A DNA stretch of 64,000 nt from the NCBI GenBank assembly GCA_963682005.1, contig OY820914.1, positions 2,108,001-2,172,000 on the forward strand. Direction: 5' to 3'. Below the pieces are notes generated by a model. The model saw nothing but the letters and a program-made list of their open reading frames with translations. It did not search any database and had not been told where the DNA came from. Positions within the stretch are counted from its first letter, which is position 1. Every line of letters starts with the position of its first letter. Shown here piece by piece: positions 49,281 through 57,821 of the stretch. The position numbers and the translations under genes are program-made. This DNA is from CAIYUC01 sp963682005. GTDB taxonomy: Bacteria > Bacteroidota > Bacteroidia > Bacteroidales > FEN-979.

Positions 49281-49952
49281 TTATTCAATGATCTTCACCG
49301 TCATCTTAATATCTTTCAGCGGCCTGTCGTGAGCGTCACATGGAACGGCTGCGATCTTATCGATCACATCCAGCCCTTCGGTGATCTCACCGAAAATGGT
49401 GTAGCTGCCATCGAGGAATGGGGTTCCGCCTATGGTCTTATAGATGTCTTTCTGCACATCGGTATATTGTACACCACTGCGCTGCGACATCTGATCCAAC
49501 TGCATCGGGTCGTATTTCTTACCCTGTACGACATAGAATTGTGAGCCTGATGAAGCTTTTTTCGGATTCACCTGGTCGCCGGTCCTGGCTGCAGATAATG
49601 CGCCTTTTTTGTGAATGAATTTCGGGTTGAATTCAGCATCAATGGTATAACTCGGACCCCCGTTTCCCAGCATCTGACCGGGTTTGGCTGTCTTGGAGTC
49701 CGGGTCTCCGCCCTGGATCATGAAATCCTTGATAACACGGTGGAACAGGGTGCCATCCAGGTATCCATCCTTAATGAGCTTAACGAAATTATCGCGATGC
49801 TTCGGGGTTTCATTGTAAAGAACTCCCTTCATATCACCATAATCCGTATGAATAGTGAATCTGATCATCTTGTCTGTTTTTTTAGGTTGTGACATGGCCG
49901 TGAAATTCATGACTGCGACTACAACCAGTGTGAATAATACGAATTTTTTCAT
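49281..49952 (-). CDS. Cyclophilin-type peptidyl-prolyl cis-trans isomerase, exported
   Basis: The start was set at the ATG at 49952, giving a signal peptide (MKKFVLFTLVVVAVMNFTA). The cyclophilin domain shows FHRVIKDFMIQGGDP, GALSAARTGDQVNP and SGSQFYVVQG, with the catalytic Arg/Phe/Gln in place. An insertion of about 30 residues (KKYDPMQLDQMSQRSGV region) is typical of Bacteroidota members. It folds proteins in the periplasm. It stands alone on the minus strand, 56 bp after the tdk stop. Confidence 0.9.
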   Translation of the reverse strand: MKKFVLFTLVVVAVMNFTAMSQPKKTDKMIRFTIHTDYGDMKGVLYNETPKHRDNFVKLIKDGYLDGTLFHRVIKDFMIQGGDPDSKTAKPGQMLGNGGPSYTIDAEFNPKFIHKKGALSAARTGDQVNPKKASSGSQFYVVQGKKYDPMQLDQMSQRSGVQYTDVQKDIYKTIGGTPFLDGSYTIFGEITEGLDVIDKIAAVPCDAHDRPLKDIKMTVKIIE

Positions 49953-50008
49953 AAAGAAACGTTTAAAGTAAAATCGGGGCAATATTACAGAAAAAATTTG
50001 ACTTACCG

Positions 50009-50593
50009 TCAGGGAAGAGGGTGGTTTTTATGCTTTTCGAGATAGCATTTCCTGCAAAGCGGCTCGTATGAATCCTTTTCGCCGAGTACCACCAGCTGTT
50101 CATCTTTTACCGTACGATGCGAATACATGGCCAGGTCACCACAGTTCATGCAGATCGCATGGAACTTGTCGATATAGTCAGCCGTGGCAAGCAACGCAGG
50201 AACCGGCCCGAAAGGATTGCCAAGGAAATCCATGTCAAGGCCGGCAACAATTACCCGGATTCCGTTATTGGCGAGGGTATTGCATACGGAAACGATCCCC
50301 ATGTCGAAGAACTGGGCTTCATCGATCCCGACAACCTCCACATCATTGGTGAGCAGTAGGATCTGGGAGGAAGATTGAACAGGGGTAGACAATATGGAAT
50401 GTGCGTCATGCGAAACAACCTTTTCCATATCATACCGTGTGTCCAGTTCAGGTTTAAAGATCTCCACTTTCTGACGGGCGATCCTGGCCCGGTTCAGCCG
50501 GCGGATCAGCTCTTCCGTTTTTCCCGAGAACATCGATCCGCAAATCACTTCGATCCATCCCAGCCGGGCTGTATTGTTTTTCTCAATAAACAT
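50009..50593 (-). CDS. tdk: Thymidine kinase
   Basis: The 194-residue protein has the type II thymidine kinase features: P-loop GSMFSGKTEELIRR, the DEAQFF acidic motif, GLDMDFLGNPFGP, and a zinc-binding lid with CMNCGD and CRKC. It phosphorylates thymidine in the salvage pathway. A TACTTTTG -7 box lies 43 bp upstream on the minus strand. Confidence 0.95.
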   Translation of the reverse strand: MFIEKNNTARLGWIEVICGSMFSGKTEELIRRLNRARIARQKVEIFKPELDTRYDMEKVVSHDAHSILSTPVQSSSQILLLTNDVEVVGIDEAQFFDMGIVSVCNTLANNGIRVIVAGLDMDFLGNPFGPVPALLATADYIDKFHAICMNCGDLAMYSHRTVKDEQLVVLGEKDSYEPLCRKCYLEKHKNHPLP

Positions 50594-50636
50594 CTTTATC
50601 CTGAGATATTTGTTATCTTTATACCTGAAATATGGA

Positions 50637-50644
50637 CAAAAGTA
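50637..50644 (-). promoter_or_regulatory. -7 promoter box of tdk
   Basis: TACTTTTG on the minus strand fits TAnnTTTG exactly. Confidence 0.5.
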
Positions 50645-50671
50645 TAAAAAATCAGCTTAGCTTCTTCAACT

Positions 50672-51451
50672 ATGGTTCCGGTGAATAAAGAGATCCTTAA
50701 AGACGAGGTTCAATGGCTCATGGAAGCCATCAATGAGCAGTTCGATGCGATAATTAACTACGATGGCAAGATTCCCCAGATCGAATTCGACATCATCATG
50801 GAAAATGTGAGGAAGCTTTACGAGAAACTCCATATGCTTCAGCGGTCGGATGACCCTTTTGCCTACTTCGAGGAAAAGGTGAGGGAGATCCCGGTCTTCA
50901 AATCGAAGATCCCCGTGATCAGCATGGAGGAAAGGGAGTTCAGGGAAGAACCGGAAGAGAAACCCGAAGCTGAAATGACGGCTGTGCATGAGCCGCAACA
51001 GGAATCGGTTCCCGAGCCTGTTGAAGAGATGGCTTCCGGCCTGGACAATGAACATCCAGAACACTTTTCCCCGGGTCCTGCCTCTGAAAAAATCCATGAA
51101 AAATCAAAATATCCGGAACCCGACCAGGGGATCGACCTGTTCTCGGATGCCGGTTCAGGTTTTACGGAGAGATTGAAAGAAGCCCGCGAGAAAAACCTTG
51201 GATCGAGAGGAAGAAGACCGAAATCGGATGATCTGAAATCTGCGATCAGCATCAATGAGAAATTCATGATCATCAATGAACTTTTCAGCGGGAATCTCCG
51301 TGACTATAATGAGATGATCGAAAAACTGAACGGTTTTCATGACCTCCCTGTTGCGCTTGAGTTCCTGGATCTGCTGCGGAAGAAAAACCTCTGGGATACG
51401 GGAACACCTGTCTTTCTTAGGCTGAAGGAACTGGTGGAAGCACGGTTTTAA
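50672..51451 (+). CDS. Hypothetical protein, two conserved ends and a charged linker
   Basis: The 259-residue protein has no signal peptide. The N-terminal 75 residues are helical (LKDEVQWLMEAINEQFDAI). Residues about 90-150 are an acidic, Pro/Glu-rich linker. The C-terminal 90 residues are helical again, with ISINEKFMIINELFSGNLRDY and ALEFLDLLRKKNLWD, a pattern I associate with conserved hypothetical proteins of Bacteroidales. Likely cytoplasmic; no catalytic motif. It is divergent from tdk and convergent with dusB. Confidence 0.7.
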   Translation: MVPVNKEILKDEVQWLMEAINEQFDAIINYDGKIPQIEFDIIMENVRKLYEKLHMLQRSDDPFAYFEEKVREIPVFKSKIPVISMEEREFREEPEEKPEAEMTAVHEPQQESVPEPVEEMASGLDNEHPEHFSPGPASEKIHEKSKYPEPDQGIDLFSDAGSGFTERLKEAREKNLGSRGRRPKSDDLKSAISINEKFMIINELFSGNLRDYNEMIEKLNGFHDLPVALEFLDLLRKKNLWDTGTPVFLRLKELVEARF

Positions 51452-51453
51452 AT

Positions 51454-51533
51454 AATGAAATAATGAAGTAATGAAGTAATGAGGTAGTGGGAATTGGTTG
51501 AAATTAATCATTATCTCATTACTTCATTCTTTC
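51454..51533. repeat. 8-nt tandem repeats at the 3' ends of two convergent genes
   Basis: Four AATGAAGT-type octamers (51454-51485) and three ATTATCTC-type octamers (51510-51533) face each other. The second array runs into the last codons of dusB. Confidence 0.8.
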
Positions 51534-52544
51534 ATTGATATTACAGGAGTTCCCGATTTCCTTGAGTATACCATCAACCTCCCCGATACTGCCGGCCGTT
51601 ACAAGTCGCATCCTGTATTTCTTGAAGTCCGGCAGCTCGCGGAAATATCCGCTGTAAAACTTCCGTATTTCCATGATGGTTGTGATCTCTCCTTTGTACT
51701 TTATCCCTTCAGTTAGATGGCGCTGTAAAACCCGGATACGTTCATCCAGCGATGGTGCGGGAGGGATTGAACCGTCGTGCAGGAACGATTTTATGTCTCT
51801 GAAGATCCATGGATTCCCGATGGATGCTCGACCGATCATGATGCCATCAACACCATAGCGTTGTTTCATCTCCAGGGCCATCGCGGGGCTGTTGATATCG
51901 CCGTTTCCGATCACCGGTATTGTTATCCGTGGATTGGCTTTTACCTCTCCGATCAGCGTCCAGTCGGCTCTCCCGCCATAAAGCTGCGACCTTGTCCGAC
52001 CGTGGATACCGATCGCCTTTATCCCGACGTCCTGGAGTCGTTCCGCAATGTCAATGATGTTCTTGCTGCTTTCGTCCCAGCCGAGTCGCGTCTTTACGGT
52101 GACAGGCAGTGTGGTCGATTTTACGACCACATCGGTCAGCTGCACCATTTTCGGGATATCCTTGAGCAGCGCGGCACCGGCTCCTTTAAGGACAACTTTT
52201 TTTACCGGGCATCCGAAATTTATATCAATAAAATCAGGAGCAGCTCTTTCAGCAATTTCCGCCGATTTCTGCATCGAATCGATGTCATGGCCGAAGATCT
52301 GGATCCCGATCGGACGCTCATCTTCACCGAAAGTCATCTTCAGGGTGCTCTTCCTTGCTTCCCTGATCAATCCTTCTGAAGAAACAAATTCGGTGATCAG
52401 CACGTCGGCCCCATAGGTCTTGCATATCGACCGGAACGGTGAATCCGTTGCATCTTCCATGGGTGCGAGGAAAAGAGGAAATTCCCCGATCTCTATATTA
52501 CCGATCCTGACCAGAATAATGTAATTTTGCGTCAAAATTAACAA
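51519..52544 (-). CDS. dusB: tRNA-dihydrouridine synthase (DusB-like)
   Basis: The protein is an FMN TIM-barrel of the Dus family: LFLAPMEDATDSPFR at the N-terminus, DINFGCPVKKVVLKGAGAALL with the catalytic Cys, TVKTRLGW, GIHGRTRSQLYGG and GNGDINSP, then IGRASIGNPWIF. It reduces uridine in tRNA D-loops. The ATG at 52544 is the only standard start, but a near-perfect promoter (52533-52565) would begin transcription about 17 bp inside this frame. The true start could then be ATT or CTG near 52514-52517, which would also fit the family N-terminus (xVRIGNIEIGEFPL). Confidence 0.9.
   Translation of the reverse strand: MLILTQNYIILVRIGNIEIGEFPLFLAPMEDATDSPFRSICKTYGADVLITEFVSSEGLIREARKSTLKMTFGEDERPIGIQIFGHDIDSMQKSAEIAERAAPDFIDINFGCPVKKVVLKGAGAALLKDIPKMVQLTDVVVKSTTLPVTVKTRLGWDESSKNIIDIAERLQDVGIKAIGIHGRTRSQLYGGRADWTLIGEVKANPRITIPVIGNGDINSPAMALEMKQRYGVDGIMIGRASIGNPWIFRDIKSFLHDGSIPPAPSLDERIRVLQRHLTEGIKYKGEITTIMEIRKFYSGYFRELPDFKKYRMRLVTAGSIGEVDGILKEIGNSCNINERMK
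52522..52529 (+). promoter_or_regulatory. -7 promoter box of the CPBP protease gene
   Basis: TAATTTTG fits TAnnTTTG exactly, 29 bp before the GTG start. It is the plus-strand half of the inverted repeat with the dusB -7 box. No -33 box was seen. Confidence 0.5.
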
Positions 52545-52565
52545 ATACAGGAAATCTGGTGCAAA
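52533..52565 (-). promoter_or_regulatory. dusB promoter
   Basis: On the minus strand, TTTG (52562-52565), 21 bp, then TAATTTTG (52533-52540) match the Bacteroidota consensus without mismatch. Its -7 box forms an inverted repeat with a plus-strand TAATTTTG three bases away. Confidence 0.65.
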
Positions 52566-53500
52566 GACCCTTGCTCGGGGAGCTCTCCCCTCTTGCCAAA
52601 CTCTTCTTCGTGATCCTTTTGGTGATCTCTGGTTTCATCCTGTTCTTCGTTGCAGGGATCCTCCTTGCAATCCCCTTATTCCATGTGAACCTGATGACGG
52701 ATATGACCATCCTGACGGATTTTGCAAACCCGGATTCTGTCACCCTGCTCAAATTTTTCCAGATCATCCAATCCATAGGTTTTTTTATCATTCCTTCTAT
52801 TCTTGCCGGATGGTTTTTTTATGGGAATGCTGGTGATTACCTGAAGATGAACAGATCGCCCCGACCTTTGACCATCCTGATCGTAACCCTGATCATGTTT
52901 GCAAGCCTTCCCATGATCAACTGGCTGGTTTCGGTGAATGAAATGATGAAGCTCCCGGAATTCCTGAAAGGCCTGGAGAACTGGATGAAAGAAACGGAGG
53001 ACCAGGCCGGGAAGCTTACGGATGCTTTCCTGGGCACGACCACCATCGGCGGTCTCGCGACCAACCTGTTCATGATCGCCATCCTGCCGGCCATCGGCGA
53101 GGAAATGCTTTTCAGGGGAGTGCTTCAACGGCTTTTTTCGGAGTGGTTCCGGAATGTCCATACCGGGATTCTTTTCACCGCCGTCATTTTCGGGGCCATT
53201 CATCTTCAGTTCTACGGCGTATTGCCAAGGATCCTGCTCGGGATCATGTTCGGGTATCTCTTCCTGTGGTCAGGATCACTCTGGCTGCCGGTATTTGCGC
53301 ATTTCCTGAACAATGGCTCGGCTGTGATCGTTTCCTTTTTCATTGCCAGAGGAGAGATTGATCCGGCCTATGAAGAGTTTGGAAGTACGAACAACCTCAT
53401 AATAATCAGCCTGAGTGTGGCACTTACGATCGCATTGTTTTATTTCGTGAGAAGCAGAACACATGTTAATGCCCTGCACGGCGGGCAGGGAGAAATGTAA
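52559..53500 (+). CDS. CPBP-family intramembrane glutamic endopeptidase
   Basis: The 313-residue protein has about eight membrane helices and the CPBP (Rce1/Abi) motifs: GEEMLFRGVLQR (EExxxR, catalytic glutamates), FGAIHLQFYG (FxxxH) and FAHFLNN (HxxxN). Such proteins cleave membrane-bound substrates or process peptides such as bacteriocins and prenylated proteins; the target here is unknown. It starts with GTG only 14 bp from the divergent dusB frame. Confidence 0.9.
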   Translation: MQRPLLGELSPLAKLFFVILLVISGFILFFVAGILLAIPLFHVNLMTDMTILTDFANPDSVTLLKFFQIIQSIGFFIIPSILAGWFFYGNAGDYLKMNRSPRPLTILIVTLIMFASLPMINWLVSVNEMMKLPEFLKGLENWMKETEDQAGKLTDAFLGTTTIGGLATNLFMIAILPAIGEEMLFRGVLQRLFSEWFRNVHTGILFTAVIFGAIHLQFYGVLPRILLGIMFGYLFLWSGSLWLPVFAHFLNNGSAVIVSFFIARGEIDPAYEEFGSTNNLIIISLSVALTIALFYFVRSRTHVNALHGGQGEM

Positions 53501-53550
53501 TTCAGATCAAAGACCTGTCAGGGGATTCTCCGGATGTATATATAAAGGGT

Positions 53551-53636
53551 GCCGGATCACAAACCCAAAAAACATCAGAATTTAACTTTAATTTTGCCGG
53601 ATATTCTTGGTCAGTGCCGGGATTTTAGCCGGATAT
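53551..53636 (+). promoter_or_regulatory. Promoter region of the exporter operon with four GCCGGAT-type repeats
   Basis: A -7 box TAATTTTG (53589-53596) is flanked by GCCGGAT (53551), GCCGGATAT (53596), GCCGGGAT (53616) and GCCGGATAT (53628). Repeats overlapping the start site suggest repressor binding, but no regulator gene is adjacent. Confidence 0.45.
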
Positions 53637-53700
53637 CAGTAGGCCCATATAAAAGGAGAAGGAGCAGCAACAAGGGATATCACATAAAAAAGTGTTTGTT

Positions 53701-54729
53701 ATGGATAATGAAACAGTACAGAACAATAAGCCAGGCAAAGGAAAAAAGATCCGGGCTTACATTGCACTGACACTTGTAGTTCTTGTGGTGATAATCGCCG
53801 GATGGATATGGTACAAGGATTATTCAGCTTATATAACCACGGATGATGCATACATCGATGCCGACAAAGTGGCTGTCAGCGCCAAGATCATGGGAAGGAT
53901 CGTGAAGATGTATGCCGATGAAGGAGACAGTGTGAAGGCAGGACAGCTGCTGGTTGAACTTGACAGCACTGACCTGATCGCCCAGAAGATCCAGGCGACT
54001 GCAGCCCGTGAGCAGGCAATATCGGCTCTTCACCAGTCACAGGCGCGTTATGACCTCGACCTGAAAACAAGCCTGGTGCAGGAGATCAACATGGCAAAAG
54101 CAAAGGAGGACTTCGACCGGGCAACGGCGCAGCTTTCCGGGAAAGTCATTTCCCAGGAACAGTACGACCATGCGAAAAAAAGCTATGAATCATCCCAGGC
54201 GCAGCTCGAAGCAGCGAAAGCCCAGCTGGGGGTAAGCAAGGCCCAGATCGAAAGTTCGGAATCAAGCATCAAGGTGGCCGGTTCACAGATCGGAACAATC
54301 GAAACGATGCTTGGAAATACCCGGATCCTGTCACCGGTTTCCGGCAGGGTGGCGAAGCGATGGCTGCTGCCCGGGGATGTAACCCAACCAGGCCAGGCGG
54401 TAATGACCATCACAAAAGACTCACTCTTGTGGGTTATTTCTCTTTTTGAAGAAACGAAGATATCGGGGATACACAAGGGACAAAAAACAGAATTCACATT
54501 GGATGCATACCCCGGCATTGAATTCTACGGGAAAGTCTTTTATCTTGGAACAAATACAGCATCGCAATTCTCCCTGATCCCGCCAAATAACGCTTCAGGG
54601 AATTTCACAAAGATCACCCAGCGGATCCCGGTAAAGATCTCGATCGATTCAGTCGCTGACCCGAAAAAGAAATACGACAGGATCCGGCTCGCTGCCGGGA
54701 TGTCGGTCCTTGTAAAGATATTTAAATAA
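53701..54729 (+). CDS. Membrane-fusion protein of an EmrA/HlyD-type exporter
   Basis: The start was set at ATG 53701. A single membrane anchor (ALTLVVLVVIIAGWIWY, about 18-36) is followed by the HlyD domain TTDDAYIDADKVAVSAKIMG and a lipoyl-like strand pair (GDSVKAGQLLVELD). A coiled-coil hairpin of about 100 residues follows (90-195), then the second lipoyl half and a beta-barrel with a DxFxG-like part. It bridges the inner-membrane EmrB-like pump and the TolC-like channel encoded next. The operon order is emrA-emrB-tolC. Confidence 0.9.
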   Translation: MDNETVQNNKPGKGKKIRAYIALTLVVLVVIIAGWIWYKDYSAYITTDDAYIDADKVAVSAKIMGRIVKMYADEGDSVKAGQLLVELDSTDLIAQKIQATAAREQAISALHQSQARYDLDLKTSLVQEINMAKAKEDFDRATAQLSGKVISQEQYDHAKKSYESSQAQLEAAKAQLGVSKAQIESSESSIKVAGSQIGTIETMLGNTRILSPVSGRVAKRWLLPGDVTQPGQAVMTITKDSLLWVISLFEETKISGIHKGQKTEFTLDAYPGIEFYGKVFYLGTNTASQFSLIPPNNASGNFTKITQRIPVKISIDSVADPKKKYDRIRLAAGMSVLVKIFK

Positions 54730-54734
54730 GCAGT

Positions 54735-56351
54735 ATGTCGACGGACAGGCTATTCCCGCGGATCACCCGGTTCATCCGTTCGCAGCAGACGACTTTCGAC
54801 CCCGAATCCCCCTCATACCGGTGGTGGCTGCTGGGGAATGTGATGATCGGCACCTTCATGGCGGTTCTCGATGCCACTATTGTAAATGTTGGCTTGCCGA
54901 AGATCATGGCCTCCTTTGGCGTGGGGATCGATAAAATAGAATGGGTACTCACAGCATATATGCTGGCCCTTGCCGTCATGCTCCCCACGGCTGGCTGGAT
55001 GGCCGACCGGTTCGGCTACAAGCGGATCTATTTCTTCGGGTTGTTCCTTTTTACGCTGGGTTCTTTCCTGTGTGGTATTTCTCCAACCGAGGATATTCTT
55101 ATCCTTTCACGGGTCATCCAGGGGCTTGGAGCCGGTGCGCTGATGCCGGTAGGCATGGCGATCATCACGCGGGAGTTCCCTCCAGAACAGCGTGGAATTG
55201 CGCTTGGATTCTGGTCCGTGGCTGCGGCTGCTTCGGTCTCTTTCGGTCCGCTGATCGGCGGCTACCTTGTGGATACATTCAACTGGCCACTGATCTTCGA
55301 TGTAAACGTGCCTGTCGGTGTAGCCGGTATGCTCGCTACCGCCATCATACAGAAAGAATTCAGGAATCCGCGCGTGAAATCCTTTGATACGATCGGGTTT
55401 ATATCTGCCAGTGTTTTTCTGCCTGTCCTGCTTTATGCCCTGACTGAGGGAAATGCAAGCACAAATTCTTCAGGCTGGCATGCCCCGTATGTTCTGCTTT
55501 GCTTTGCCATATCTTTTATTGCCTTTTCCGTTTTTATCATCAATGAGCTGATGGTCGGGAATCCATTGGTTGACTTACGCCTGCTTGCCAACCGGAATTT
55601 CGGCATCACCAACCTGATCATGTTTGTATTTGGGATCGGAATGTTCGGGAGCACCTTTCTGTTACCGCTTTACCTGCAGAATTCCCTGGGTTATACAGCA
55701 CTTCAGGCAGGCGCGGTCTTCCTTCCCGTTGGGATCATCCAGGGAATTGTCGCGCCTATGGCCGGTTTTGCATCCGACCGGATAAATCCCGTCATCCCGG
55801 TCATCATCGGTACGATCCTCCTCGCTTTCAGCTTCTACCTGAACAGCTTCATGTCGTACCTGACCGAACACAGTTATATCATGACAACCCTCTATATCCG
55901 GGGTGTTGCGATGGGAATGATGTTCAGTCCGCTGAATGCGATCGCTTTCCGTGATATACCGAGAGAAAAGATGGCACAGGCATCAGGGATCACCAATATC
56001 GTGAGGCAGGTGGGCGGAAGTTTCGGCGTCGCAATACTAACCACCGTCCTTTCAACAAGAATGGTCTATCACATGCAGATGTTCGGCGGAGTGATGGATT
56101 CGAACTCACCCGCCACACAGGCGGTCATGCAGCATATCAGGGGATTTGTCGCTTCAGCCCAGGGAAGCATCGGCACCGTGGCAGCCAGGCAGAGCCAGGC
56201 CGTTTTGCTTTCCCATATCAACCTCCAGGCTTTTATCCAGGCGGTTGATGACGATTTTATGGTGGCGGCGATCCTGACGCTGGTCAGCATTTTTCCGGTG
56301 GTATTTTTAAAACTGAGAAAGAAAAAGGCAATGGCAAATGGTAGTAAATAA
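54735..56351 (+). CDS. DHA2-family MFS drug-efflux transporter (EmrB-like)
   Basis: The 538-residue protein has 14 predicted membrane helices, as expected for DHA2. Motifs: LDATIVNVGLPKI (motif D1 of the first helix), GWMADRFGYKRIY (motif A), LSRVIQGLGAGALMPVGMA (motif B) and GFWSVAAAASVSFGPLIGG (motif C, antiporter). It exports drugs or metabolites in exchange for protons. It starts 5 bp after the emrA-like gene. Substrate unknown. Confidence 0.92.
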   Translation: MSTDRLFPRITRFIRSQQTTFDPESPSYRWWLLGNVMIGTFMAVLDATIVNVGLPKIMASFGVGIDKIEWVLTAYMLALAVMLPTAGWMADRFGYKRIYFFGLFLFTLGSFLCGISPTEDILILSRVIQGLGAGALMPVGMAIITREFPPEQRGIALGFWSVAAAASVSFGPLIGGYLVDTFNWPLIFDVNVPVGVAGMLATAIIQKEFRNPRVKSFDTIGFISASVFLPVLLYALTEGNASTNSSGWHAPYVLLCFAISFIAFSVFIINELMVGNPLVDLRLLANRNFGITNLIMFVFGIGMFGSTFLLPLYLQNSLGYTALQAGAVFLPVGIIQGIVAPMAGFASDRINPVIPVIIGTILLAFSFYLNSFMSYLTEHSYIMTTLYIRGVAMGMMFSPLNAIAFRDIPREKMAQASGITNIVRQVGGSFGVAILTTVLSTRMVYHMQMFGGVMDSNSPATQAVMQHIRGFVASAQGSIGTVAARQSQAVLLSHINLQAFIQAVDDDFMVAAILTLVSIFPVVFLKLRKKKAMANGSK

Positions 56352-56454
56352 ATTTCACCACATAGGCACAATAGAATCAGCCACAAGCAAATTCGCAAAT
56401 GTGGTCTGTTGTGATTATTGTGGTTCAAAAATAGCATGATAAACAAGAATTTCT

Positions 56455-57792
56455 ATGAACCACCATAATTTCAAGATTCTTCTTCTGTCACTGTCTGCCT
56501 GTTTTCTTTCACTCGCGGGAAAAGGCCAGAATATTCAGGAGAATCAGCCTGTCATCAGCACGGATTCAATGGACCTGCAAGGGATCCTCAGGCAGGTTAC
56601 AGGCACGCATCCCGCCATCCTGAAAGCGATGGAAGGGATTCAATCGGCGGAAGCGGGGATCGGGCTTTCACGATCAACCTATTACCCGATGATCAGCGGC
56701 CAGGCGTCGTATACAAGGATCGGTCCCATTCCCGATATCACCATTGAGAACCTCGGTTCGATCCAGATGGCGCCAGGGAATGTACTCAACGGTTCGGTGG
56801 ATATCAGCCAGGTCATCTACGATTTTGCAAAAACAGCCCGGAATGTCAGGCTGGCCGAATCTTCCAGGGATATCTCGGAAAAGAATGTTGACCTGGTGAA
56901 GGAGAAGCTGACACTGCTGACGGCTGTCAGTTATTATTCCCTGGTGTATATCCAGGAAGCCATTAAAATCAAGGATATCCAGTTGGGTACACTCAATAAC
57001 CACCTCGATTTTGTCAACAGGAAAAAAGAAACAGGCTCAGCTACCCAATACGAGATCCTGACAACCCAGGTAAGGATCTCTACAGCCGAGAATCAGAAAT
57101 TCGATCTCCTGAAATCAAAGAAAACCCTTTGGGGTGTGCTGAATGCACTTCTTGGAAATCCGGTGGGAGCAGCGCTGTCTGTGAAAAATAACTATGGACT
57201 GGAAGAGCCCGTTTTTCGTTCCGACTCGCTGGTGAATTATGCACTGGAACACCGAAATGAAATGCTTCTTGCACATCTTTTTGAGAAATATGCCGTGCTC
57301 AATCTTGATGCCGTGAAGATCCAGAACAATCCTGTCCTGGGTGCTTATGGATCAGGAGGGTTGAAGAACGGCTATTTCCCTGACCTTGAAATGCCCAGGC
57401 CCAATTTTGCCGTCGGAATCGGGATCAGGGTGCCGATCTTTGATGCCACACGCCACAAGTACAATGTAAGGATTGCCAGTTCCCAGATCAATACAACAAA
57501 GTTTGAAACGGAATCGGTAAAGCGCGAAATCTCAGCGGAGGTGAATGAAAATGAAGCAGGACTCAACACTTCAAAGGAGAAAATAAAGCAGTGCGAACTC
57601 CAGGTCAGACAGGCTGAAGAAGCGCTGAACCTGGCCCAGGTCAATTACTCCATCGGGGCCATCACCAACCTTGATCTGCTGGATGCAGAGACTTCCGCGG
57701 CCGACAGTCGTCTTTCGCTGCTCAAAGCCCGTGTCGACCTTGCCATCAGCATTGTCAGGCTGGATATTTCACTGGGGAAGCCCGTGAAGTAG
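56455..57792 (+). CDS. TolC-family outer-membrane channel
   Basis: The 445-residue protein has a signal peptide (about 1-25, LSLAGKGQ) and two outer-membrane efflux protein repeats: GSVDISQVIYDFAKTARN followed by a long coiled coil in the first half, and VRIASSQINTTKFETESVK to NYSIGAITNLDLLDAETSAAD in the second. It forms the outer-membrane exit for the EmrAB-like pump, 103 bp downstream of it. Confidence 0.92.
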   Translation: MNHHNFKILLLSLSACFLSLAGKGQNIQENQPVISTDSMDLQGILRQVTGTHPAILKAMEGIQSAEAGIGLSRSTYYPMISGQASYTRIGPIPDITIENLGSIQMAPGNVLNGSVDISQVIYDFAKTARNVRLAESSRDISEKNVDLVKEKLTLLTAVSYYSLVYIQEAIKIKDIQLGTLNNHLDFVNRKKETGSATQYEILTTQVRISTAENQKFDLLKSKKTLWGVLNALLGNPVGAALSVKNNYGLEEPVFRSDSLVNYALEHRNEMLLAHLFEKYAVLNLDAVKIQNNPVLGAYGSGGLKNGYFPDLEMPRPNFAVGIGIRVPIFDATRHKYNVRIASSQINTTKFETESVKREISAEVNENEAGLNTSKEKIKQCELQVRQAEEALNLAQVNYSIGAITNLDLLDAETSAADSRLSLLKARVDLAISIVRLDISLGKPVK

Positions 57793-57821
57793 GGTAAAAA
57801 CATGCTACTTTTGAAAATGAA

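Noticed and set aside
51777..52379. Plus-strand open frame of 200 codons opposite dusB
   Set aside because: It is a shadow of the conserved dusB gene, with atypical composition.
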